A stretch of 5,279 nt of DNA from an uncultured Clostridium sp. (GTDB taxonomy: Bacteria > Bacillota > Clostridia > Peptostreptococcales > Peptostreptococcaceae). Made by a program: the position numbers and the translations under genes. The notes below the pieces were generated by a model. That model worked only from the letters and a program-made list of their open reading frames with translations, had not been told where the DNA came from and ran no database searches. Shown piece by piece: positions 1-5,091 of the stretch; positions within the stretch are counted from its first letter, which is position 1; each line of letters starts with the position of its first letter. The stretch spans positions 1 through 5,279 of the forward strand of contig URRU01000129.1 of NCBI GenBank assembly GCA_900550335.1. The letters run 5' to 3'.

Positions 1-116
1 TCTAATGGCAAAGAACATATACGGGCATCATTAAATAATATCTCTTGATCTATATACCTATCTTTTATATATCCATTAATCTCATTAAAAAGTTTATTAC
101 TTATTCTTTCATTCAT
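1..116 (-). CDS. Partial gene of unknown function (N-terminal 38 codons)
   Basis: An open frame reads leftward from an ATG at 116-114 and leaves the window still open, so only the first 38 residues are visible (it begins MNERISNKLFNEINGYIK). A clear ribosome binding site, AAGGTGAT, lies just upstream at an acceptable distance, which supports the start. The visible part is charged and probably helical, with no signal peptide or membrane segment. I cannot assign a family. The single glutamine codon is CAA, unlike the CAG-only genes at the other end of the window, which may mean a different expression level or origin; one codon is thin evidence. The gene diverges from the small acidic gene at 298. 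Confidence 0.6.
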   Translation of the reverse strand, partial: MNERISNKLFNEINGYIKDRYIDQEILFNDARICSLPL

Positions 117-120
117 ATAA

Positions 121-151
121 TCACCTTCAATCTAAATAAATCACCTACAAT
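121..151. repeat. Two 11-bp direct repeats 20 bp apart upstream of the partial gene
   Basis: TCACCTTCAAT at 121-131 and TCACCTACAAT at 141-151 match at 10 of 11 positions and are exactly 20 bp apart, about two helical turns. On the minus strand each contains AGGTGA. The copy nearer the gene supplies its Shine-Dalgarno; the farther copy has no start codon after it. The pair could be a regulator site on one DNA face, or a duplicated leader. Confidence 0.45.
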
Positions 152-155
152 TATA
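150..155 (-). promoter_or_regulatory. Candidate -10 box for the partial leftward gene
   Basis: The minus strand reads TATAAT here, directly upstream of the distal direct repeat and about 34 bases before the ATG. No convincing -35 box lies 16-18 bases further upstream. In DNA this AT-rich the hexamer alone is weak evidence. Confidence 0.3.
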
Positions 156-199
156 TTTTATATCTAATAATAAAAATAATCAAAATTTTTATTATATAA

Positions 200-229
200 A
201 GAGGATTCTTTGATAAAAATATAGAATTT
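200..229 (+). promoter_or_regulatory. Candidate sigma-H promoter of the small acidic gene
   Basis: AGAGGATTC at 200-208 fits the sigma-H -35 consensus RNAGGAWWW at 8 of 9 positions. ATAGAATTT at 221-229 fits the -10 consensus RNNGAATWW at all positions. The gap is 12 bases, within the usual 11-12; the classic Bacillus subtilis spoVG promoter has almost the same layout. Transcription would start near 235-238, giving a leader of about 60 bases before the ATG at 298. No better sigma-A promoter is seen: TTGATA at 210 with TATTAA at 232 is the best alternative. The consensus is from memory of the Bacillus family; its use here is inferred. Confidence 0.55.
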
Positions 230-297
230 CTTATTAAAACTTAAAACATATTTAATGAGTAAAATGTAAATTAAAATACTCAAAGGAGTGATATACT

Positions 298-471
298 ATG
301 CTAAACAAAAGAATATCTCCAAAAGAAACATATAATCCAATATTATCACCTTGGAACAGAATAAAAGACGACGATGAAGAATTTGATGTTGAAGAATTTG
401 ACGACGAATTCAACAACGATGAAGATTACTTTGAAGATGAGGACGATAACTTCAATTACTTTGATGACTAA
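298..471 (+). CDS. Small highly acidic protein, 57 aa, function unknown
   Basis: The ATG at 298 follows an excellent ribosome binding site (AAAGGAG, 282-288, nine bases before the start), and the gene ends in TAA at 469-471. The protein has two parts. Residues 1-23 are mildly basic and proline-containing (MLNKRISPKE, then a Pro-Trp pair at 18-19). Residues 24-57 hold 21 Asp/Glu among 34, with no Lys or Arg and with Phe or Tyr at 29, 34, 38, 44, 45, 52, 54 and 55. Net charge is about -17. There is no signal peptide, membrane helix or cysteine, so it should be cytosolic and probably disordered or partner-folded. A candidate sigma-H promoter upstream and a terminator 17-19 bases downstream make it a complete single-gene unit. 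I do not recognise the family. Acidic tails of this kind occur in DNA-mimic proteins, RNA-polymerase delta-type tails and metal or basic-protein binders; none of these is shown here. Confidence 0.75.
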   Translation: MLNKRISPKETYNPILSPWNRIKDDDEEFDVEEFDDEFNNDEDYFEDEDDNFNYFDD

Positions 472-487
472 AACTAAACAAATATTT

Positions 488-528
488 AAAATGCTATCAT
501 CTAAAATATGGTAGTATTTTTTATTTTT
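488..528 (+). terminator. Rho-independent terminator of the small acidic gene
   Basis: AATGCTATCAT (490-500) pairs with ATGGTAGTATT (508-518) over 11 pairs, two of them G-U, around a 7-base loop. A-T pairs extend the stem to 488/520. A T-rich run (517-528, broken by one A) follows. The two G-U pairs make it a better hairpin on the plus strand than on the minus strand, which fits its position just after the stop codon at 471. Confidence 0.75.
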
Positions 529-579
529 AATATAATCATCTAAATAATTATTACACTATTCACTAATAAATTTAATACC

Positions 580-614
580 AAAAAAAAAATAGTTATTAGC
601 CTAGGCTAATAACT
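580..614 (-). terminator. Second (distal) minus-strand terminator after ppdK
   Basis: A perfect 24-bp palindrome at 591-614 (arms AGTTATTAGC and GCTAATAACT, 4-base loop CTAG) is followed on the minus strand by one A and a run of ten T (plus-strand A580-A589). It is a textbook intrinsic terminator for leftward transcription. On the plus strand only TTT follows, so it should act mainly on the ppdK side. Confidence 0.8.
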
Positions 615-616
615 TT

Positions 617-648
617 AAAAAAGGCTACTAAGCATCGCTTAGTAGCCT
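617..648 (-). terminator. First (proximal) minus-strand terminator after ppdK
   Basis: AGGCTACTAAGC (622-633) and GCTTAGTAGCCT (637-648) form a perfect 12-bp stem with a 3-base loop. On the minus strand it runs into a T tract (plus-strand A617-A622). It is the first terminator met by leftward transcripts leaving ppdK, 148 bases after the ppdK stop. On the plus strand the stem is followed by CATTATTTA, which is not a good U tract. Confidence 0.8.
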
Positions 649-667
649 CATTATTTACTCTTGTAAT

Positions 668-797
668 AAATCGAGGATGTTATACCATTTCGACAATCTG
701 CAGAACATTTTTTCTTATTTTGTTAGCTTGAAAAGCTAACATTTAAATCAGAAAAATGTTCGAAGCCTGGAGAAAGGTATAATTCCGAGATTTTTTT
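668..797. other. Long imperfect palindrome: rod-like RNA structure at the ppdK 3' end
   Basis: The region folds on itself almost end to end. In plus-strand terms: AAATC 668-672 pairs with 789-793; GGA 675-677 with 784-786; TTATACC 680-686 with 776-782; TTTC 688-691 with 772-775; GAACATTTTTTCT 703-715 with 750-761 (one bulged T); GTTAGCTT 722-729 with AAGCTAAC 733-740. Two interruptions are symmetric tandem G-A/A-G steps (673-674 with 787-788; 692-693 with 770-771). These are stable in plus-strand RNA but become C/U mismatches on the minus strand. The plus-strand form ends in seven T (791-797). No convincing plus-strand promoter is visible, so it may instead be the 3' untranslated structure of ppdK mRNA. 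It also resembles a short terminal-inverted-repeat element, but no target duplication is evident. I match it to no known RNA family. Confidence 0.55.
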
Positions 798-3423
798 AGT
801 ATCTTGGATTTTTTATAGAAGCCTGTGCAGCTGCAAGTCTTGCTATTGGAACTCTGTATGGAGAGCAAGATACATAGTTTAATCCTGTATTGTAGCAGAA
901 TTCAACTGAAGATGGTTCTCCACCATGTTCACCACATATACCAAGTTTTAATTCTGGTTTAACACTTCTACCTAATTTAGCACCCATCTGAACAAGTTTT
1001 CCTATACCTTTCTGGTCTAGTACCTGGAATGGATCTTTTTCAAGTATTTCTTTATCTACGTATTCACCTAAGAATTTACCTGCGTCATCTCTTGAATATC
1101 CGAATCCCATCTGAGTAAGGTCATTAGTACCGAAACTGAAGAAGTCTGCAACTTCTGCTATTTCATCAGCAGTTAAGCAAGCTCTTGGTATTTCTATCAT
1201 TGTACCTACTGTGTAGTCAACTTTAACACCTTTTTCTTCCATAACTTTTTCAGCTGTTTCTTCTATCATTCCTCTTATAAGTTTTAATTCGTTTACTTCA
1301 CCTACTAGTGGAACCATTATTTCTGGATGAACTTCTACACCTTTGTTTATTGCTTCTATAGCACCTTCTATTATAGCTCTAGCCTGCATTACACATATTT
1401 CTGGGTAAGTAACAGCAAGTCTACAACCTCTGTGTCCTAGCATTGGGTTGAATTCTTCAAGGTCAACTATTCTCTTTCTTATTTCTGCTTCATCTATTCC
1501 CATGCTTGATGCAAGTTCAGCTATTGTTTCATCATCCTGTGGTAAGAATTCATGTAGAGGTGGGTCAAGAAGTCTTATATTAACCGGTTTACCTTCCATA
1601 ACTTCAAATATTTCTAAGAAGTCCTGTCTCTGCATTGGAAGTATTTTAGCTAGAGCTTTTTCTCTCTGTTCAACATCTTTAGAAAGTATCATTTCTCTAA
1701 CTGCTGGTATTCTATCTTCTTCAAAGAACATGTGCTCAGTTCTACATAATCCTATACCTTCAGCACCAAATTCTACTGCTGCTTTAGCATCTCTTGGGTT
1801 ATCTGCATTTGTTCTAACCATCATCTGTTTAGTTTCATCAACCCAGTTCATTAATTTTTCGAAGTTTCCTGTAACTTCTACTGGAGACTGTTTAACTTCT
1901 CCTAAGTATACTTTACCAGTTGAACCATCTATTGATAGGAAGTCACCTTCTTTTATAGTAAGTTCTCCTGCTCTTATTTCTTTAGCTGCTTCGTCAACTT
2001 TTATTTCGCCACAACCAGCTACACAACATTTACCCATACCTCTGGCAACAACTGCTGCATGAGATGTCATACCACCTCTAGCTGTTAATATACCTTCAGC
2101 TTTTACCATACCTTCTATATCTTCTGGAGAAGTTTCCTGTCTAACAAGAAGAACTTTTTCTCCACCTTCAACTGCAGCAACAACATCATCAGCATTGAAG
2201 TAAACTTTACCACAAGCTGCACCTGGAGATGCTGGAAGACCTTTAGCTAATACAGTAGCTTCTTTTAAAGCTTTATCTTCAAATGTTGGATGTAATAACT
2301 GGTCTAACTGGTTAGGTTCAACTCTCATTATAGCTTCTTTTTTATCTATTATTCCTGCTTCAACTAAATCAACAGCAACATTTATAGCAGCTTTAGCTGT
2401 TCTCTTACCATTTCTTGTCTGAAGTATGAATAATTTTTCATTTTCTATAGTAAATTCTATATCCTGCATATCTTTATAATGGTTTTCAAGTATCTGAGTT
2501 ACTTTTACGAACTGGTCGTATATTTCTGGCATTACATTCTGAAGAGTAGATATATCCTGTGGAGTTCTTATACCTGCAACAACGTCTTCACCCTGTGCAT
2601 TTATTAAGTATTCACCGAATAATTTGTTTTCTCCAGTAGCTGGGTTTCTTGTGAAAGCAACACCTGTACCACTTGTTTCACCCATATTACCGAATACCAT
2701 TGACTGTATATTTACTGCTGTACCAAGTTTATGAGATATATCGTTTAATTTACGATATACTATAGCTCTTGGGTTGTTCCAAGATCTGAACACTGCTTCT
2801 ATAGCAAGCATTAACTGTTCTTTTGGATCCTGTGGGAAGTCAGTTTTAACTTCTTTTTTGTATATAGCTTTGAATTCTTCAACTATACCTTTTAAATCTT
2901 CAGTAGTTAAATCTGTATCGAATTTATATCCTTTTTCTTCTTTAACTCTGTCTAATACATTTTCAAATTTATATTTTGGAACTTCCATAGCAACATCTGA
3001 GAACATCTGTATGAATCTTCTGTAACTATCATAAGCAAATCTTTCATTCTGAGTTGCATCTGCTAATCCTAATACACTGTTGTCATTTAATCCAAGATTT
3101 AATATAGTATCCATCATACCTGGCATTGAGAATACAGCACCTGAACGAACTGATACTAATAAAGGATTTTTAGTGCATCCTAATTTTTTACCCTGTAATT
3201 CTTCTAATTCTGCAAGATGTTTTTCTATTTCTGCTACGATTTCTGCTCTTATAGTTTTTTCATTATCGTAGTAATCATTACAAGCATCTGTAGTTATTGT
3301 AAATCCCTGAGGAACTGGTAATCCTATTTTAGTCATTTCTGCTAAATTGGCTCCTTTACCTCCTAGTAAAGATTTCATTTCTTTACTACCTTCGCTAAAA
3401 CTATAAACATACTTAGTTTCCAT
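796..3423 (-). CDS. ppdK: Pyruvate, phosphate dikinase (PPDK)
   Basis: This cytosolic enzyme reversibly converts ATP, phosphate and pyruvate to AMP, pyrophosphate and phosphoenolpyruvate. In clostridia it links glycolysis, gluconeogenesis and PPi-based energy saving. The protein has 875 residues, close to the 874 of the Clostridium symbiosum enzyme, so it is full length. Order: nucleotide-binding domain (about 18-365, with GGKGANLAEM at 21-30 and R337 in QTRNGKRT), swivelling phosphohistidine domain (about 390-505), and pyruvate/PEP TIM barrel (about 520-870). The motif GGMTSHAAV carries catalytic H455 and T453, the threonine modified by the neighbouring regulator. Barrel residues R561, R617, E744, N767 (FGTND) and C830 (GICGEHGG) are all in place. 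The ATG is preceded by GGGGG at a 7-base spacing. All 29 glutamine codons are CAG. It lies 130 bp after ppsR, with its own weak -10 candidate, so it may be co-transcribed with ccpN-ppsR or separately transcribed; two terminators follow. Confidence 0.98.
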   Translation of the reverse strand: METKYVYSFSEGSKEMKSLLGGKGANLAEMTKIGLPVPQGFTITTDACNDYYDNEKTIRAEIVAEIEKHLAELEELQGKKLGCTKNPLLVSVRSGAVFSMPGMMDTILNLGLNDNSVLGLADATQNERFAYDSYRRFIQMFSDVAMEVPKYKFENVLDRVKEEKGYKFDTDLTTEDLKGIVEEFKAIYKKEVKTDFPQDPKEQLMLAIEAVFRSWNNPRAIVYRKLNDISHKLGTAVNIQSMVFGNMGETSGTGVAFTRNPATGENKLFGEYLINAQGEDVVAGIRTPQDISTLQNVMPEIYDQFVKVTQILENHYKDMQDIEFTIENEKLFILQTRNGKRTAKAAINVAVDLVEAGIIDKKEAIMRVEPNQLDQLLHPTFEDKALKEATVLAKGLPASPGAACGKVYFNADDVVAAVEGGEKVLLVRQETSPEDIEGMVKAEGILTARGGMTSHAAVVARGMGKCCVAGCGEIKVDEAAKEIRAGELTIKEGDFLSIDGSTGKVYLGEVKQSPVEVTGNFEKLMNWVDETKQMMVRTNADNPRDAKAAVEFGAEGIGLCRTEHMFFEEDRIPAVREMILSKDVEQREKALAKILPMQRQDFLEIFEVMEGKPVNIRLLDPPLHEFLPQDDETIAELASSMGIDEAEIRKRIVDLEEFNPMLGHRGCRLAVTYPEICVMQARAIIEGAIEAINKGVEVHPEIMVPLVGEVNELKLIRGMIEETAEKVMEEKGVKVDYTVGTMIEIPRACLTADEIAEVADFFSFGTNDLTQMGFGYSRDDAGKFLGEYVDKEILEKDPFQVLDQKGIGKLVQMGAKLGRSVKPELKLGICGEHGGEPSSVEFCYNTGLNYVSCSPYRVPIARLAAAQASIKNPRY

Positions 3424-3430
3424 TTTTTAA

Positions 3431-3435
3431 CCCCC
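3431..3435 (-). promoter_or_regulatory. Ribosome binding site of ppdK
   Basis: The minus strand reads GGGGGTT seven bases before the ATG. GGGGG can pair with the CCUCC of 16S rRNA with one G-U wobble. It fixes the ppdK start at 3423. Confidence 0.7.
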
Positions 3436-3471
3436 ATTAAATTTAAAAATTTATAACCTTAAACTTTTGAT

Positions 3472-3477
3472 ATTATA
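3472..3477 (-). promoter_or_regulatory. Candidate -10 box of a separate ppdK promoter
   Basis: The minus strand reads TATAAT 48 bases before the ppdK ATG. The best -35 candidate (TTAACG, 18-base spacer, 3501-3496) matches TTGACA poorly and lies inside the interleaved inverted repeats. A promoter here would leave those repeats upstream of the transcript as possible operator DNA. A second AT-rich candidate, TATAAA at 3526-3521, has no -35 either. Confidence 0.3.
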
Positions 3478-3486
3478 TTTATTTAA

Positions 3487-3517
3487 AGTGGTCGCCGTTA
3501 AACGACCACTGTTTAAC
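3487..3517. repeat. Two interleaved 7-bp inverted repeats between ppsR and ppdK
   Basis: Pair one is AGTGGTC (3487-3493) with GACCACT (3504-3510), extendable to 8 bp. Pair two is GTTAAAC (3497-3503) with GTTTAAC (3511-3517). They alternate left-left-right-right, so the two hairpins exclude each other or could form a tight pseudoknot. On the minus strand the GC-richer hairpin forms last and is followed by TTTAAATAAAT, a poor U tract. It could be a weak ppsR terminator, a conditional attenuator of ppdK, or a DNA operator. Confidence 0.6.
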
Positions 3518-3553
3518 ATTTTTATACACTATATAACTTTTTAGAGATTTAAT

Positions 3554-4393
3554 CTATATCTCTCCATCTTTGAATATGCTTAACCCATTTTCTTTCATTA
3601 TATCTAGGATTATTCCAGCTGTTTCTTCTATAGCCTTATTAGCTACATTTATAACCGGACATCCAAGTCTTTTGAATACATTTTCCGAATAATCAAGTTC
3701 GTCTAGTATTCTTTCAAAATTAGCGTAGTTTGCTTTACTTGAAAGTCCTAACGCTTTTAATCTTTCAGTTCTGATTTCGTTTAATTTTTCAGGTGAATTA
3801 GTAAGTCCTATGATTTTTTTAGTGCTTACTTCAGATAATTCTTTTGGAATCGGAACTTCTGGAACTAAAGGAACATTTGCTACTTTTATATGCTTGTTAG
3901 CTAGATACATACTAAGTGGAGTTTTAGATGTTCTTGATATACCAACAAGAACTAAATCTGCTTTAAGAACTCCTCTTGGATCTTTACCATCATCATACTT
4001 AACAGCAAACTCGATAGCATCTATTCTCTTGAAGTATGATTCATCAAGTTTTCTTATTATTCCTGGTTCTCTTTTTGGTTTTTTCTCTAAACGACTACTT
4101 ATTTTTTTAAGCATGTCTGACATAAGGTCTATTGAGCTGATTCCTTCTCTTTCTGAGAATTCTGTTATAATCTCACACATTTCATCTTCAACTAATGTGT
4201 AAACTACTATAGCATTTTCTTTTTTAGCATTTTCTAATATATCTAAAAGCATTCCCTTTTCTGTTACAAAAGGAAATCTTTTTATCTCGTATGGATCACG
4301 ACCGTAGAACTGTGACATAGCCGCTTTTATCATATTTCTAGCTGTTTCTCCAATCGAATCAGATATTGCATATATCATCAACTTATTATCCAC
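3554..4393 (-). CDS. ppsR: PPDK regulatory protein: bifunctional Ser/Thr kinase and pyrophosphorylase (DUF299/YqfL family)
   Basis: In this family the protein inactivates PPDK by ADP-dependent phosphorylation of the active-site threonine and reactivates it by phosphate-dependent removal of that group, releasing pyrophosphate. The family P-loop GISRTSKT is at residues 153-160 of the 281-residue reading, and the N-terminal YAISDSIGETA is also characteristic. Length is normal for the family. Start choice: the upstream ATG at 4399 has AGGAGG only one base before it, too close to be used well. The GTG two codons further in (4393) has the same AGGAGG at an ideal 7-base spacing and gives MDNKLMIYAISDS, 279 residues. 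I therefore use 4393 and keep 4399 as the alternative. The Shine-Dalgarno overlaps the ccpN stop codon, so the two genes are translationally adjacent in one operon. Its target ppdK follows directly. The Bacillus orthologue is yqfL, also paired with ccpN. Confidence 0.95.
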   Translation of the reverse strand: MDNKLMIYAISDSIGETARNMIKAAMSQFYGRDPYEIKRFPFVTEKGMLLDILENAKKENAIVVYTLVEDEMCEIITEFSEREGISSIDLMSDMLKKISSRLEKKPKREPGIIRKLDESYFKRIDAIEFAVKYDDGKDPRGVLKADLVLVGISRTSKTPLSMYLANKHIKVANVPLVPEVPIPKELSEVSTKKIIGLTNSPEKLNEIRTERLKALGLSSKANYANFERILDELDYSENVFKRLGCPVINVANKAIEETAGIILDIMKENGLSIFKDGEI

Positions 4394-4400
4394 TGACATT

Positions 4401-4406
4401 CCTCCT
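4401..4406 (-). promoter_or_regulatory. Ribosome binding site of ppsR, deciding a GTG start
   Basis: A perfect AGGAGG overlaps the ccpN TAG stop codon (4407-4405). It lies one base from the ATG at 4399 but seven bases from the GTG at 4393, favouring the GTG. Confidence 0.7.
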
Positions 4407-5043
4407 AACTATCTACCATTTCTAAAAATAATTTGGTTATATTTGTTTTAGATATTCTTCCTACAACTCTTATTTTTGATTCATTTTCCTTATCTCTTTC
4501 TACTACTGGAACTGAATCAACTTCATGTTCTATTATTTTTTTAGCTGCTGTAGTTATTGAATCATCTTTATTCAATGTTACTATGTTAGGCATTCTAGTC
4601 ATTATCATACCAATAGGCATCTTATTTATATCTGCACCGCCTATTGTCGCCTTTAGTAGGTCTTTTCTTGAAACAACACCACATAGGTTTTCTTCATCAT
4701 CGATTATAACTATACTTCCTACATCTGATAAGAACATAGTTACAATTGTGTCGTATATGCTAGAATCTTTTTTTACTAGTACTGGCATACTCATAACACT
4801 TTCAACTTTTCTCTCTTTTATATTACTTCCTATAAGATTGATTTCATTTACTCCCGAGTAGAAATATCCAACTTTAGGTCTTGCGTCAAGTATTCCTGTC
4901 ATAGTTAATATGGCAAGATCTGATCTAAGTGTAGCACGAGTGACATTTAAACTTGCGGCAATTCTTTCACTTGTTATAGGTTCATGTTCCTTAACTATAT
5001 CTATTATCTTTAACTGCCTATCATTAAGCTGAATTTTAATCAC
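4405..5043 (-). CDS. ccpN: CcpN-type transcriptional repressor (HTH + two CBS domains)
   Basis: In Bacillus subtilis CcpN represses gluconeogenic genes such as gapB and pckA during growth on sugars, sensing nucleotides through its CBS pair. This 212-residue protein has the same layout and length: a winged helix-turn-helix at about 8-62 (DNA-contact region TSERIAASLNVTRATLR, followed by the wing motif ARPKVGYFY), CBS 1 at about 83-138 (DVGSIVIID and VVSRKDLLKA), and CBS 2 at about 148-206 (MTRMPNI, VDSVPVV, VGRISKTN). It should be cytosolic and dimeric or larger. It leads the ccpN-ppsR pair and sits two genes from ppdK, so PPDK is the obvious metabolic step to be controlled. The annotated start is GTG at 5043, only three bases after GGAGG. 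Initiation two alternatives downstream cannot be excluded: ATT at 5040 would give MKIQLNDRQ at a 6-base spacing. A promoter and a candidate operator precede it. Confidence 0.92.
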   Translation of the reverse strand: MIKIQLNDRQLKIIDIVKEHEPITSERIAASLNVTRATLRSDLAILTMTGILDARPKVGYFYSGVNEINLIGSNIKERKVESVMSMPVLVKKDSSIYDTIVTMFLSDVGSIVIIDDEENLCGVVSRKDLLKATIGGADINKMPIGMIMTRMPNIVTLNKDDSITTAAKKIIEHEVDSVPVVERDKENESKIRVVGRISKTNITKLFLEMVDS

Positions 5044-5046
5044 CTT

Positions 5047-5051
5047 CCTCC
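5047..5051 (-). promoter_or_regulatory. Ribosome binding site of ccpN (short spacing)
   Basis: The minus strand reads GGAGGAAG directly before the GTG. Only three bases separate GGAGG from GTG, shorter than the usual 5-9. A second Shine-Dalgarno-like stretch, AAGGTGATT, overlaps the GTG itself. The start is therefore less certain than the gene. Confidence 0.55.
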
Positions 5052-5053
5052 AT

Positions 5054-5078
5054 TGTGCTATACTTTATTTCCTAGCAC
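5054..5078. promoter_or_regulatory. Candidate CcpN operator in the ccpN leader
   Basis: TGTGCTATACT at 5054-5064 matches all 11 positions of the Bacillus CcpN consensus TRTGHYATAYW, as I remember it. An inverted partner, GTGCTA on the minus strand at 5078-5073, faces it across 12 bases, matching TAGCAC at 5060-5055. The repeat covers roughly +7 to +30 of the predicted ccpN transcript. It suggests autorepression; as RNA the same repeat could form a weak hairpin just before the ribosome binding site. Confidence 0.45.
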
Positions 5079-5091
5079 GCTTATATTGTAT

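Noticed and set aside
247..256. Sigma-E/K type CATANNNT box before the acidic gene
   Set aside because: CATATTTA lacks the final T at the required position and no matching -35 was seen. The sigma-H match is much better.
255..269. Upstream mini-ORF (ATG AGT AAA ATG TAA) in the leader of the acidic gene
   Set aside because: It has no Shine-Dalgarno, is four codons long, and such words are common in AT-rich leaders.
668..797. Known riboswitch, T-box, 6S or SRP RNA
   Set aside because: I compared remembered core motifs (T-box GGGTGG region, lysine, SAM, c-di-GMP, c-di-AMP, THF, glycine, TPP and others) and found none. The position at the end of a gene also does not fit a cis-acting riboswitch.
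668..797. Kink-turn in the G-A steps
   Set aside because: Both G-A steps lack the three-base bulge next to them that defines a kink-turn, so they are plain tandem G-A mismatches.
1448..2062. 204-codon plus-strand open frame inside ppdK
   Set aside because: It lies entirely antisense to the well-conserved ppdK. The Ser/Ile/Pro-rich composition is what the reverse of AT-rich coding DNA gives, and no ribosome binding site or known motif is seen.
2774..3271. 83- and 63-codon plus-strand frames inside ppdK
   Set aside because: They are short antisense shadows with no supporting signals.
3494..3520. Rex operator in the GTTAAAC/GTTTAAC repeat
   Set aside because: The clostridial Rex site TTGTTAA-N4-TTAACAA needs a 4-base spacer; here the TTAA halves are 11 bases apart and the outer bases do not fit.
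3810..4202. 130-codon plus-strand open frame inside ppsR
   Set aside because: It is a shadow of ppsR in another frame, low in complexity and without a start signal.
4433..4861. 142-codon plus-strand open frame inside ccpN
   Set aside because: It is a shadow of ccpN. Its apparent hydrophobic stretches come from antisense CBS codons.
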